DNA from: Neobacillus niacini
Lineage (GTDB): Bacteria; Bacillota; Bacilli; Bacillales; Cytobacillaceae
Assembly: GCF_030817595.1 (NCBI RefSeq)
Contig: NZ_JAUSZN010000001.1
Span: 1,248,001 to 1,312,000 of the forward strand
DNA: 64,000 nucleotides
Direction of reading: 5' to 3'
Within the stretch, counting starts at the first letter, position 1; each line of letters opens with the position of its first letter. A model generated the notes under the pieces. That model did not search any database and was not told where the DNA came from. It saw only the letters and a list, made by a program, of their open reading frames with translations. Below, piece after piece: positions 50,559-59,809 of this stretch. A program made the position numbers and the translations under genes.

Positions 50559-50976
50559 TCACTTATTCTTTTTGTTATAGTTCCAACTCTTTTGTATTTT
50601 CCGAATATAAATAATTTGACCGATATGATATGCATTATGTGTCGTTACACTCCCTAATACTTCCCACCAATTAGTATCGGAGAACCCTTGAACATCACTT
50701 TCTAGTTGTTCTTTCGTTAATATTTCTTGCCAATGTAAAAGAACTTCTAAAAGTTGTTTTTAAAGTTCATAGATCTTTATACCTCGTTTGCCACGTTTCA
50801 TTCCAATAAAGCAAATGCTGTACAATTTCGGCAATACTATTACTTTCTTCACCCACCTTCCAAAAAGCTTCTACCTCTGTCAAATTTTTAACAGATTCTG
50901 AAAATGGTATGTACCAACTTTGCTCGTTTGTATTAGCTAACAACTGGTCAGACAAAACATCTTTTGGGTGAAACAT
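50559..50976 (-). pseudogene. Broken DinB-fold gene
   Basis: From ATG 50976 the frame reads MFHPKDVLSDQLLANTNEQS, then EIVQHLLYWNETWQTRYKDL and a stop at about 50767. The next frame continues LLEVLLHWQEILTKEQLESD and THNAYHIGQIIYIRKI to TGA at 50559. Both metal-site halves (QHLLYW and THNAYHIGQI) are present, so this was a complete DinB-type protein. A frameshift near 50765 and a probable internal deletion inactivate it. Confidence 0.75.
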
Positions 50977-51067
50977 ACCTCATACACGCCTACTTAAGGA
51001 TTATCAGAATTTATATGCTACTTTATCTATTTATAATCATTCTCTTTCATATGGTTATTCCCCTCTT

Positions 51068-51146
51068 TTATTAACTCTTTCCTCACTTCAATAAGAAAAA
51101 GCGATCCTTCGTATTGAAGAATCGCACCTGGTAGTTTAATAATAAC
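51068..51146 (+). repeat. P1-hairpin-P2 dispersed repeat
   Basis: P1 is TTTATTAACTCTTTCC, TCACTTCAATAAGAAAAAG. AGCGATCCTTC pairs with GAAGAATCGC (51099-51125). P2 is GCACCTGGTAGTTTAATAAT. Nothing further was recognised between 51147 and 51301. Confidence 0.7.
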
Positions 51147-51301
51147 CACAATTTTTTCTTTTTTAAAGATTACATTTACAAAGGTCTACTCTCCCACCAT
51201 GCGAGCAACAAACAGGCAGTGATTTACAGGCTAATTCAAAAACCTTACCCACATACCTGTTGATTGCTCTTTTTTACTTATAACGAATTAAACGCAGCCT
51301 A

Positions 51302-52174
51302 TTATGGTCTACCTGCTTCTACAAATTTCTTAGCCATTTGTTTAGGATCTTTATGAACAGTTGTCATATGATCGCCGTCTCCTTCAATGTAACGGAAGAA
51401 GCCAAGGCGGCTGGATTGAGCTGGATGCCAAGCGTAATTCTCCGTATGAGGAAGAACGTTGTCTTCTGTCAGATACAAGTAGCTCTTAGGAATTTCCAAG
51501 GTGTAGAATTTTTTCAAATCAAGCTTTTGCAGCAATGGAGCAGCCGGTTCAGGTGTAATTTTGCTGTACATGGATTGCGCTTCTTTCAGGCTGGCTGTAT
51601 TGGCGAAGCCGTCACGGAACAATGGGAATGGAAGCATGATTCTGCCTTCCTCATCTACCAGATGAGCCAATGCTTCTTGAATAGCTGGCGGGAATTGGTC
51701 AACCAGATTCTGTCCATCTGCTGGAACAAAAGCGTCAAAGAATACTAGACGGCTAATCCGGTCAGGGATCTGCTCGCTGACTTTGGCAATTACTGTACCT
51801 CCGAAGCTGTGGCCAAGCAGCACGATATTTTTCAAGTCTTTTTTCACGATGTAATCAACAACAGAATTTGTAATTTGTTCGTGTGTAACGTTTTTCACAT
51901 TTTTCAAATCTCCGTGACCAGGGTATTCAGGAACGTACACCGTATGTCCTTGTTTCTTCAGCTCAGCTGCAGTTTCTGCAAAGTAGCTAGCATCGGCCCA
52001 TGCGCCATGAACGAGTACGAATGTTAGTTTTTCCTCGTTTTTGTCAACATCGCCTTGTGCCGTTACAACTGTAGGTGAGTCGGCTGCTTTCGCAGTGAAT
52101 TGATTGTTTAGCTGAAGACCAAGCAGTACTACAACAGCTAATCCAAGTGCGGCGTATTTTTTATATTTGTACAT
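51302..52174 (-). CDS. Secreted alpha/beta-fold hydrolase
   Basis: The 290-residue protein has a signal peptide (about 1-31, ending FTAKAA) and one alpha/beta-hydrolase domain. The oxyanion region FVLVHGAWADASYFAETAAE, the nucleophile elbow LLGHSFGG (Ser), and the acid/His part GDGDHMTTVHKDP are visible. It resembles salicylate esterase/hydroxynitrile lyase-type hydrolases. Its substrate is unknown. GGAGGAAT sets ATG 52174. Its codons are noticeably richer in G and C than those of its neighbours, which suggests acquisition from another source. Confidence 0.88.
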   Translation of the reverse strand: MYKYKKYAALGLAVVVLLGLQLNNQFTAKAADSPTVVTAQGDVDKNEEKLTFVLVHGAWADASYFAETAAELKKQGHTVYVPEYPGHGDLKNVKNVTHEQITNSVVDYIVKKDLKNIVLLGHSFGGTVIAKVSEQIPDRISRLVFFDAFVPADGQNLVDQFPPAIQEALAHLVDEEGRIMLPFPLFRDGFANTASLKEAQSMYSKITPEPAAPLLQKLDLKKFYTLEIPKSYLYLTEDNVLPHTENYAWHPAQSSRLGFFRYIEGDGDHMTTVHKDPKQMAKKFVEAGRP

Positions 52175-52584
52175 ATAAGATTCCTCCAATTATATTACTC
52201 ATATTTTATCGTGCGTGAAAGGGAACTAAATCATGTATGGGTAATCTTACCATTTAACACTCTCCTATAAATATTATAAAAATAATATTTTGTACGATTA
52301 TTCCGGTCGTGAACCAATTATATAGTGCACTATTTAATCTTGTCAAACCTAATTTATTTCTATAAACAGTCAAAACTGCTAATTCAGTGGAAATTTGCAG
52401 CATTGCGAGGCATAAGGCGAATTGCTATCATTAGTTATAAGTTTAATCAAATAATCATAAAGATTTTTCACTCAACAGGTTCTGTATTACACCAGAGGAG
52501 CCAATTTAAATAGAATAACTTTGAGAAGAAGGCACTTTAATTCAAGTGTTTCTTTTAGTTTGAGGTTTTAAGTTGTTTACCTCC

Positions 52585-53004
52585 TCAGTAATGGGTCCAT
52601 ACCCGAATAAAAGTTGGTATAGAGGGTAATATATAGCCTTGAAGAAGTTGATAGAATTGCCTACGGCAATGCACTTCGATTCTATCGCAATTTCTTTTTA
52701 TGGCTAAATAAGTACAATATTCTTCAATCTTACGTCCTATCCCCTTACTTCTAATGTTTTTATCAACTGCAAAGTAACTTATCCTTGCGAAATCTCCTTT
52801 TACAGCTAATTGAGGTATAAAATGAACCGAAATTAAAGCTATAACACTCTGATCTTCTTCAAACACTAATAACACCTCATTCGGATCCATTAGAAGTATT
52901 TCAACTTTTTCCTTTATAAAAGGTTTAGTATCTGGATAGTCCAACTGGTTTAATAACAAAGAAATTTGCTTCCAATCGTCAACTTTCGCTTTTCTTATCC
53001 CCAT
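52585..53004 (-). CDS. GNAT-family N-acetyltransferase, altered C-terminus
   Basis: The 139-residue protein opens with the GNAT pattern IRKAKVDDWKQISLLLNQLD and has the acetyl-CoA-binding segment YFAVDKNIRSKGIGRKIEEY (motif A, R/Q-x-x-G-x-G/A), then RIEVHCRRQFYQLLQGY. The usual residues between the Cys/His and FY are shortened and the last strand (PSIPTFIRVWTHY) looks degenerate, as after a small deletion. Activity is uncertain. GGAGTGG precedes the ATG. The gap 52175-52584 holds no gene, only a weak P2-like motif near 52540. Confidence 0.7.
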   Translation of the reverse strand: MGIRKAKVDDWKQISLLLNQLDYPDTKPFIKEKVEILLMDPNEVLLVFEEDQSVIALISVHFIPQLAVKGDFARISYFAVDKNIRSKGIGRKIEEYCTYLAIKRNCDRIEVHCRRQFYQLLQGYILPSIPTFIRVWTHY

Positions 53005-53059
53005 TCATTCCACTCCCCAATATTATCAACTCATTTATACCTATAAGAAGCTTGTCTTT

Positions 53060-53164
53060 TTTATTCAACTAAACTCCAGTTAGTTCAATAACGGAAAGGA
53101 AAAAGAGACTGCCGAAAAACAGTCCCTTTGTTAAAAAAGTAAAGCCCCCGTTAGTTCAACAAGG
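53060..53164 (+). repeat. P1-hairpin-P2 dispersed repeat, well conserved
   Basis: P1 is TTTATTCAACTAAACTCC, AGTTAGTTCAATAACGG. AGAGACTG pairs with CAGTCCCT. P2 is AAAGTAAAGCCCCCGTTAGTT, CAACAAGG. It directly adjoins the end of the acetyltransferase gene. Confidence 0.85.
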
Positions 53165-53171
53165 ATATAAC

Positions 53172-53732
53172 TTATATTTCAATTTGTTTAATTATTTTAG
53201 CTGGATTACCGCCAACTACAACGTTATCTGGCACATTTTTAGTGATTACTGCACCTGCTGCAATAACAACATTATTACCTATCGTAACTCCTGGATTTAT
53301 TACTGCACTTCCACCAATCCATACATTATTCCCGAAAGTAATTGGTTTTCCATATTCTTTACCTGAATTACGTTCAGTTGGATGAAGTGGATGCGTAGCT
53401 GTATAGATTTGTACATTGGGTCCAAGCAAACAATTATCACCAAAACGCACTTCACAAACATCTAATATATTACAGTCAAAGTTTGCAAAAAAGTTTTCAC
53501 CTACATATGTGTTATATCCATAATCAAATCTTATATTGGGTTCCATATATACGTTCTCACCAGTTGAACCGAGTAATTCCTTTAACAACTTAGTACCTTT
53601 ATCTCCTTCGGTTTCTAAAGTTTGATTATATATTCTAACCTTGTGTCTTGCTTCCTCACGTTCCTTTAATAATATTGGGTCAGCAGGATTGTACATCTCT
53701 CCAGCCAACATTTTCTCTTTTTCAGTTTTCAT
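53172..53732 (-). CDS. Maltose/galactoside O-acetyltransferase type sugar acetyltransferase
   Basis: The 186-residue protein is a left-handed beta-helix acetyltransferase. The N-terminal helical cap ([20 protein letters not shown]) is the Maa/LacA signature. Hexapeptide turns follow ([39 protein letters not shown]), with the catalytic His in TATHPL. The C-terminal coil ([23 protein letters not shown]) ends [13 protein letters not shown]. It transfers acetyl from acetyl-CoA to a sugar hydroxyl, probably for sugar detoxification or export. Monocistronic. Confidence 0.92.
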   Translation of the reverse strand: MKTEKEKMLAGEMYNPADPILLKEREEARHKVRIYNQTLETEGDKGTKLLKELLGSTGENVYMEPNIRFDYGYNTYVGENFFANFDCNILDVCEVRFGDNCLLGPNVQIYTATHPLHPTERNSGKEYGKPITFGNNVWIGGSAVINPGVTIGNNVVIAAGAVITKNVPDNVVVGGNPAKIIKQIEI

Positions 53733-54109
53733 TTTAATGACCTACTTTCAAATATGTTTGATTATCTAAAAAACACTAGAAAACAGTATAAAAAAGATTT
53801 AGTTCTATCCTCATTTTTAAATATAACAGAATATTCAGAGGCATGTTTTCAATATTTTTGGTTAAGGACATTTAAATTCTTTGGCGTTGAAATCGGTTAC
53901 AAAAATAAAAAAAAAACGCACTAAACTCCCTCTATATAGAAAGGAAAATCTCACGATTTCTCTTGTTTTCTCCAAATTTCGTAGTAGTTTGTTTTAGAAT
54001 CCATTTGAAGATTGGAATTATAGTGTACTAAAGGGTAATTTTGGGGACAAAGTGAAAAAGAAACTTATAGTTAACCAAACCAACCTTATCCAAAAGTTGG
54101 ATAACTAGC

Positions 54110-54330
54110 TAAAGTATGGTTGCACTGGTGGATATCCACATTTCTCATGGAGGTCAACCCTCCCATATCTCACAGAGTCTTTGCTCCAAAATTCCTTCGT
54201 CCAACCTTTCCATGAGGTGGATGTCAGTCATGCTGCCCGACAGGGTCCTTGCCCGTATTTTAGTTGAGTTACTGACTAATCCGTGCTTCAAATGTCTAAA
54301 ACAATAAAACTACTACTTAATGAATTTCAC
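54110..54330 (-). ncRNA. Possible guide RNA (seekRNA) region of the decayed element
   Basis: This non-coding stretch has GTGGATATCCAC (54128-54139), TCATGGAGGTCAACCCTCCCA-type pairing nearby and CATGAGGTGGATGTC further on. IS1111-branch elements encode their guide RNA in this position, after the transposase. The assignment is by position and structure only. Confidence 0.35.
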
Positions 54331-54340
54331 TAAAAGAAAT

Positions 54341-55626
54341 TTAAGCTGCAATCTGTAATTCCGCCATATGAGGAATGTCCCTTAACATACGTTCTTCACT
54401 AAATTCACACTGCTTTTTACCGATGGTAAACAGAATACGTATGAGCTTATTACATATTGCAATTAACGATTGCATTTTCTTCAAAGGTTTATCTTGGCGT
54501 TTTGTATAATACTCGTGTAATGCTTTAAAAGCAGTATTTTTAGCGACTAAAGGCATCGCTACTCGAAAAAGGAGTGCTCTTAAAGTCTTCCTTCCTCTCT
54601 TTGTAATTTTAGTCTGTCCTTTGTGCTTTCCAGATGTATTTTCCTTTAGGCTAAGCCCAGCTGATTTTATAATCTGCCTTGGGGGGTGTAATTACCTAGG
54701 TCTCCTACCTCCGAATAAAAGCCTGCAATCGTATCTTTGCCTATTCCCTTAATAGCCAACATTTGTTCAACACCTGGAATTTGTTCAAGAAGTCTATCTA
54801 TGTTAGATTCCAGTTCTTCGAACTTTTCCTTTATAAGTTCATATTTGTCTATTAACGTGCTTAGCTCTAATTTAGCCATATCCGAACCTTCACGAATGCC
54901 GATAGAGTCGGTGGCAACCTGCTTTAGTTCTTTTATTTTACTGAGTCCCACTGCACGTTTAACAGCTTTTCGAAGATGTACTAATATTTCTTGTTCCGAA
55001 AAGTTGACTAACTCATATGGCAATAAATTTAGTTTTAATAATTGGATTGCCGACTTACCTTCCCAAGCTTTAAATACCGTAAGGAATTCTGGAAAGTAGC
55101 GGTCTATCTAATTATGGATTTACCCCTGAACTGCTTGAAGATCAACAGCTAAGAGATCACGTATTTTTCGAGCCACTCGGAGTTCTGCATAAACTCCTTG
55201 CGGAATGTTCGGCTCAGCATATCTCCCGTCTTTGACCAACTGTGCAATAACTCTTACATCCTTTACATCATTTTTAGTTGGAGAATTATCATCCAGTTCT
55301 TTACTCTTCTTTACATGCATTGGATTTACGACCACAAACTTAATATGATGATCCCTAAGGAAGTGAGCTAAATTAAGCCAATAGTGACCTGTCGGCTCCA
55401 TTCCTACGATCACTTTTTTCATTTTATTTTGATCCATTAACGTTTTAATCCACTCTAAAAAACTATTAAAGCTAGATCTTGTATTTTCAAAGTAAAACGG
55501 TGCTGAAAATTCTAAACCTCTAAAGTCTTGGCCTCTTGCCACATCCTTGTATTTAGCGATATTAACACCTATAATTAATGTTTGAGAAGTAATTTGAGCA
55601 ATCTTTTCATTTTGGTTATAATTCAT
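54341..55626 (-). pseudogene. IS110-type transposase broken by two frameshifts
   Basis: The N-terminal part (55626 to 55120) has the DEDD domain: LIIGVNIAKYKDVARGQDF, VIVGMEPTGHYWLNLAHFL and KNDVKDVRVIAQLV. A frameshift near 55110 leads to the central part ending LLEQIPGVEQMLAIKGIG and TIAGFYSEVGDL. A second near 54690 leads to the C-terminal TKITKRGRKTLRALLFRVAM and a final helix to 54341. All parts of one ~410-residue transposase are present, but it cannot be translated as a whole. Confidence 0.85.
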
Positions 55627-55726
55627 TTAAATAGCCTCCTGGTAGTTATATTTTTGTCCTTTTTGCCTCCAAGCTTTGGACACTCATATCTTACCAAGGG
55701 GCTTTTTTATATTCAAACCTCATATT

Positions 55727-55831
55727 TCTTCATTACAGGAATGCTGCCCGTTAGCACAAGAAGAACTTCAACAAAAAGTGCATTATTCCTTTTTGGATTA
55801 ATGCGCACGTTGGTTAACAAGCACCTTCTCT
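55727..55831 (+). repeat. P1-hairpin-P2 dispersed repeat
   Basis: P1 is split: TTTCTTCATTACAGGAATG and CTGCCCGTTAGCACAAGAAG. A hairpin GTGCATTATTCC... with TTAATGCGCAC follows, then GCACGTTGGTTAACAAGC as degenerate P2. Confidence 0.6.
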
Positions 55832-55951
55832 GCTATTGCATGTAATCCCAACGTACTGTTACTTCTCATACAATTTTCTTCAATCAATCTCTGTTAAATA
55901 ACAAAGGCTTGAGTTACTACATACATTATTAAAAAAATGGAGTTGATCTTC

Positions 55952-56290
55952 GTGGCTAGATGGATTGACGTCTCAACATCAAAACACCGATTAAGATTGT
56001 ATGAAGGAAACAGACTGATAAAATCCTATCCCATAGCTACTGGAAAAATATTAACTGCGACACCGTTTGGCACCTACACCATAATAAATAAGCAGCTAAA
56101 TCCTCCTAGACATGTTTTTGGGGCTTTATGGATGGGATTATCAAGACCTCATTATGGAATTCATGGTACAAACAATCCATCATCCATAGGTAAAAGCGTT
56201 TCCCACGGTTGTATTAGAATGTCTAATCATGATGTTTTAGAATTATCATCTCGAGTTCCGATTGGTACTAGGGTCATCATTCATAAATAA
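55952..56290 (+). CDS. L,D-transpeptidase (YkuD domain), minimal
   Basis: The 112-residue protein is a bare YkuD catalytic domain that would form 3-3 cross-links in peptidoglycan or anchor proteins to it. Key residues are visible: His71 (YGIHGTN), His85 and Cys87 in SVSHGCIRM. The start [20 protein letters not shown] and [16 protein letters not shown] are typical. It lacks LysM and signal peptide, as do several short Bacillus homologues linked to spores. I chose GTG 55952 behind GGAG; an ATG at 55937 is in frame. Confidence 0.88.
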   Translation: MARWIDVSTSKHRLRLYEGNRLIKSYPIATGKILTATPFGTYTIINKQLNPPRHVFGALWMGLSRPHYGIHGTNNPSSIGKSVSHGCIRMSNHDVLELSSRVPIGTRVIIHK

Positions 56291-56539
56291 TTCTGTTAAT
56301 CTCACCTCTAAACTGCATTGTTTGTGTCTTACGACAACAGCCCAGTTCTTCTTATTAAGCTAACCTGGTTCTTATATACAGAATCAGCAACAAAACCTTC
56401 GAATGGTGCACCTTTTATCTTTGTTTATATGTATCCATAGATAAGCGATTAAGGTATTGTCTTGGAGCCTCTAGGTGTATTTGGAAATTAAAAAATGGTG
56501 TGTATATTGGAGTATGTTTTTTGAAGGTAGAAAAAGCAA

Positions 56540-56573
56540 AATATGCAAGTTGTGCATAAAAACTTGCATATTC
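56540..56573. terminator. Perfect hairpin terminator
   Basis: AATATGCAAGTT pairs with AACTTGCATATT around GTGCATAAA, followed by CTTGGTTT. It stands alone between 56291 and 56890, where no ORF could be supported. Confidence 0.6.
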
Positions 56574-56596
56574 TTGGTTTATTACTTTTTATTAGT

Positions 56597-56630
56597 TACT
56601 GTGTTAAAGCACCTGTTACTTGAACAAGCA
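56597..56630 (+). repeat. P2 of the dispersed repeat
   Basis: TTACTGTGTTAAAGCACC, TGTTACTTGAACAAGC. Confidence 0.65.
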
Positions 56631-56719
56631 TATACGCTTTTATTCCATAATAAGGTCGTACTGTTCATTAATTCGTATATAAAAAATGTGTATACGGAAT
56701 ATGACATTTTCTTTGATTT

Positions 56720-56764
56720 AAGGTTAGGAATTTAATTTTTATTTTTACATGAAATCTTAACCTT
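56720..56764. other. Inverted repeat upstream of the DUF3231 gene
   Basis: AAGGTTAGGAATTT (56720-56733) faces AAATCTTAACCTT (56752-56764) with one mismatch. It is 125 bases before the DUF3231 start and may be an upstream terminator or a regulatory site. Confidence 0.4.
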
Positions 56765-56890
56765 GTAATAAAAGTGTCCAAAACTTTTTTCTCTCAACAT
56801 ATTTGGATTCATAATACGGATAAATATTTATTTATATTATTAGGAAACATATCATAAGGATTTCATTTCAAATTAATGGAGGTGTCTCTT

Positions 56891-57895
56891 ATGCAAAGTG
56901 AAAATAACATTAAACTAACGTCTGCTGAAATTTCACAGCTATGGTTTGCCTACATGAATGATAGCCTGTCAATTTGTGTACTTACATACTTTTTGGAAAA
57001 AGCAGAGGATCCTGAGATTCGTCCTGTAGTAGAATTTGCACTTGAGTTAGCACACGCACACGTAAAAAAAATTAAATTAATCTTTAACAGTGAGAAATTT
57101 CCCATTCCATACGGATTTAAAGATGAAGATGTCGATATTACAGCTCCACGATTATTTTCGGATCCTTACTTTCTTTATTATCTTCAACAATGGAGTTCAA
57201 TAGGGTTAGAAGCTTATGGCATCTCGTTGTCTTTAGCAACGCGTTCTGATGTATTTCAATATTTTTCAGAATGTATTGATGATTCGAAGAATCTTCTCAA
57301 AAAAACAGGAAATGTTTTACTATCTAAAGGTCTCTATATACGAGCACCATATGTTACGACTCCTGAAAAGGTTGATTTTATTCGAAAACAAAACTTCTTA
57401 GCTGGTTGGTTTGGAGAACGTAGATCACTTACTACGTTAGAAATAACGAATCTTTATGCTAATCTTCAAAGAAATGTGTTAGCTATGACAACATTCATCG
57501 GCTTCAGTCAAGTGGCAAAGTCAAAAGAAGTGGGTCGTTTTATGGCAAGAGGAAAAGAAATCGCTTCAAAGCATATTGAAATTTATAGTTCCGTTTTAAA
57601 TGAAAATGAGCTTCCTGCTTCTGTGCCTTGGGATAACCAAGTATTAGACTCAACCGTTTCCCCTTTTTCCGATAAACTAATGATGTTTCATGTAAATGCA
57701 CTAGCCGCGGGCGCCATAGGATATTACGGAACAAGCTTGTCAACAAGTTCTAGACGTGATTTATCTACAAATTACCTCCGAATCTTAGGGGAAGTTCTAA
57801 AATATACAGAAGACGCTGCAAACATAATGATCGATTATGGTTGGATGGAACAACCACCAAAAGTAGTGGACCATGATAAATTAGCTAATACTTAG
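56891..57895 (+). CDS. DUF3231-family protein
   Basis: The 334-residue protein consists of two related four-helix domains. The first is about 5-160 (LTSAEISQLWFAYMNDSLSI, ALELAHAHVKKIKLIF, PYGFKDEDVDITAPRLFSDP). The second is about 170-320 (TTLEITNLYANLQRNVLAMT, ARGKEIASKHIEIYSSVLNE, ELPASVPWDNQVLDSTVSPF). DUF3231 proteins occur mainly in spore formers and look like ferritin-type helical bundles; their function is unknown. GGAGGTG sets ATG 56891. A membrane-protein gene follows 11 bases later and is probably cotranscribed. Confidence 0.88.
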   Translation: MQSENNIKLTSAEISQLWFAYMNDSLSICVLTYFLEKAEDPEIRPVVEFALELAHAHVKKIKLIFNSEKFPIPYGFKDEDVDITAPRLFSDPYFLYYLQQWSSIGLEAYGISLSLATRSDVFQYFSECIDDSKNLLKKTGNVLLSKGLYIRAPYVTTPEKVDFIRKQNFLAGWFGERRSLTTLEITNLYANLQRNVLAMTTFIGFSQVAKSKEVGRFMARGKEIASKHIEIYSSVLNENELPASVPWDNQVLDSTVSPFSDKLMMFHVNALAAGAIGYYGTSLSTSSRRDLSTNYLRILGEVLKYTEDAANIMIDYGWMEQPPKVVDHDKLANT

Positions 57896-57906
57896 AGAGA
57901 AATAAA

Positions 57907-58380
57907 ATGAAGAAAACAAATCAACTTGAAAGCGTCCTTTGGAGTATTGCATTACCAGGACTTTCTCAAGTCTTAAACGGAAAGTTTCTAAAAGGATTAC
58001 TTTTCATTTCTTTAGAATTTTTAATTAACATTCAATCAAATTTTAACGAAGTAATCATTTTAAGCTTTCATGGTCATATCCAATCAGCCATTGATAGAAC
58101 GAATTATCAATGGCTGATGTTTTACCCTTGTCTATACATGTTTTCCATGTGGGATGCTTATAAAGACGCTGGCGGTGGAAAAGAATCTTTTTCGTTTTTG
58201 CCGTTTGTGTTTTCTGCTTATTTTATAACAGTTGGTCTAATCTTTTCCCCGACATTGAGGATAATGGGAATACTCTTCGGACCGGTTTGGTCGCAAATGT
58301 TATTTTTAATTATTGGGTTATTTATTAGTACATTTTTTAAAACCATCTTTCAAAAAACCATCAGATTCAATACAATCTGA
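57907..58380 (+). CDS. Membrane protein paired with DUF3231
   Basis: The 157-residue protein has a basic start (MKKTNQ), a TM2-like amphipathic entry (WSIALPGLSQVLNGKFLKGL), and four to five hydrophobic segments, ending FFKTIFQKTIRFNTI. GLGQ/GLSQ-type starts like this occur in small TM2/DUF5683-like membrane proteins, but membership is not certain. The gene follows DUF3231 closely. Its last codons form the left arm of the terminator. Confidence 0.65.
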   Translation: MKKTNQLESVLWSIALPGLSQVLNGKFLKGLLFISLEFLINIQSNFNEVIILSFHGHIQSAIDRTNYQWLMFYPCLYMFSMWDAYKDAGGGKESFSFLPFVFSAYFITVGLIFSPTLRIMGILFGPVWSQMLFLIIGLFISTFFKTIFQKTIRFNTI

Positions 58381-58390
58381 TGGTTTTCTA
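58353..58390 (+). terminator. Terminator overlapping the end of the membrane gene
   Basis: AAAACCATCAGATT (58353-58366) pairs perfectly with AATCTGATGGTTTT (58374-58387). Confidence 0.85.
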
Positions 58391-58408
58391 ATTTAATGTT
58401 CCTTTAGT

Positions 58409-58443
58409 TCATCCTCCACTAACGCACCCGTTACTTGAATAAG
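58409..58443 (+). repeat. P2 of the dispersed repeat
   Basis: TCATCCTCCACTAACGCACCC, GTTACTTGAATAAGG. Confidence 0.65.
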
Positions 58444-58446
58444 GTA

Positions 58447-58800
58447 CTAGCCTAATTCTTTTAGTCTAAGTTGTCTTACAAGTTCTTTAAATGGAGTAGC
58501 ATAAGAATCCTCATATTTCTTAATATGTTGTATTAACTTAGACCAATTACTTTCGAGGAGTGGATGTATCTGGGTGGTACCAGCAAGACTATAAAGTTCA
58601 ATTAAGAAGTAAAGGGTCTCCCATAATAAAAAGTCATTATCTAATTTTAATAAAACCTCAATGACATTTGGAATGTAGTTAAACGCTTCTTCGGGAGACA
58701 TTCCCTTTGTAATTGATTCGAATGAATTGCTAAAATACCACTCATCCTTGTCTAATTTATCTTCCCATTCCTCATATATTTCTAATAGCCTATCGTCCAT
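58447..58800 (-). CDS. Small helical protein, unknown function
   Basis: The 117-residue acidic protein is predicted to be mostly helical (LLEIYEEWEDKLDKDEWYF, EVLLKLDNDFLLWETLYFLI, LIQHIKKYEDSYATPFKELV). The build resembles immunity-type or CdiI-like small proteins, which is only an impression. I chose ATG 58800; a GTG at 58809 is in frame and the ribosome site (GGGACGTG) is weak for either. Its end lies 3 bases from the P2 repeat. Confidence 0.6.
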   Translation of the reverse strand: MDDRLLEIYEEWEDKLDKDEWYFSNSFESITKGMSPEEAFNYIPNVIEVLLKLDNDFLLWETLYFLIELYSLAGTTQIHPLLESNWSKLIQHIKKYEDSYATPFKELVRQLRLKELG

Positions 58801-58847
58801 TGTAATCACGTCCCAAAATGTGCAATTTTATATGTATATTTTATCAT

Positions 58848-58927
58848 TTCTTCTTCCACTAATCTGCCCGTTAGTGCAACAAGATGGGTAGTAAAAAAGG
58901 ACCAACGCATCTACGTTGACCCCTTTT
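58848..58927 (+). repeat. P1 plus hairpin of the dispersed repeat
   Basis: P1 is TTTCTTCTTCCACTAATCTGC, CCGTTAGTGCAACAAG. The hairpin AAAAAAGGACCAACG pairs with CGTTGACCCCTTTTT (58894-58927) and serves as terminator for the methyltransferase remnant. Confidence 0.75.
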
Positions 58928-58929
58928 TG

Positions 58930-59633
58930 TTATTCTTTTCTTATTTTTAACATTGAATTAGCATTTGTTTGAAATTCATATGGTACATTCACTTCTTCAA
59001 CTGTACAGCTATTGTCAGCCAGATAACTTATTAATTTATCTAAATGCTCATATCTTTTTCCCTCTAAATCAACTAAAGGGAAAATACGAACTTCCTCTTT
59101 CGTAACCCTCAATAATTCATTTAGTACTTCGATGTGAAATTGATAATCTAATCTATCTGCATACATAAATAGAAAATGTGCAGAGAGAAGAAGATCAAAT
59201 TCTGCATTCTTAAAAGGCAAAGAAGGTAAAGTGACAGGGACGTATCTTTCATTGGATTCCCTCATATCGTTAGCACAAGCTTGTAGGGCACTTAAACGAT
59301 GTTTTCTAAGACCTTCTATATCATTGAAATAATCCCATTTATAATTGTTTTGGGCTTTTTGCATATGTTCCATCGCGTGTTCAATATCCTGGAGACCTTT
59401 ATTTTTTAGGTCTTCACCCAATGGTAATACGCAATATCGCAAGCTGTTACATCTAAACCCAATTTGTTACCAACAGCAGTAAATGAACAAGCTCCTGCTG
59501 GACAATCGAGTATTTTCTTTCCTTGCAGTTCTTCCTCTGAAAGCGAGAACATATCAAAATACTCTTCAAAGGTCCTCCCAATAAAAACAATTCGTTCTAA
59601 ATCTAACTTTATACTCTGCTCAACTCTGCTCAA
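58930..59633 (-). pseudogene. SAM-dependent methyltransferase broken by one frameshift
   Basis: A TTG start at 59633 behind AGAGGTGAG opens VEQSIKLDLERIVFIGRTFE, FDMFSLSEEELQGKKILDCP, AGACSFTAVGNKLGLDVTAC and DIAYYH (the Rossmann glycine loop is DCPAGACS). Near 59415 the frame slips; the other frame continues EDLKNKGLQDIEHAMEHMQK, YVPVTLPSLPFKNAEFDLLL and SAHFLFMYAD to 58930. One base repairs the whole ~230-residue protein. It is a fresh pseudogene or a sequencing error. TTGAGCAGAG is duplicated at the very start. Confidence 0.8.
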
Positions 59634-59706
59634 CTAAACTCACCTCTTCTAAAAGATTACATTCATATTATCATATTGTATTGGTAATGCTAACCTTTTT
59701 TACTTA

Positions 59707-59809
59707 TCTTATTACACTAAACTCCCGTAGCTCAAAGCGAAAAAGCTGCCATAATGACAGCTCTAGTCTTTAACTCAAGCACCCGTTTGTTTAAGTACAT
59801 TCCTTCACA
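59707..59809 (+). repeat. P1-hairpin-P2 dispersed repeat, well conserved
   Basis: P1 is TCTTATTACACTAAACTCCC, GTAGCTCAAAGCG. AGCTGCCA pairs with TGACAGCT. P2 is TTTAACTCAAGCACCCGTTTG, TTTAAGTACATTCCTTCACA. It reaches the last codons of the VanZ gene. Confidence 0.85.

Larger units (their letters stand above)
54060..55680 (-). mobile_element. Decayed IS110-family element of a second type
   Basis: A minus-strand IS110-type transposase in three frames (54341-55626) is followed by a long structured 3' region (about 54110-54330) and preceded by about 50 bases of leader. The long non-coding part lies downstream of the transposase, which fits the IS1111 branch rather than the IS110 branch seen at 47660. 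Ends are approximate. The gap 53733-54060 shows nothing recognisable. Confidence 0.65.
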
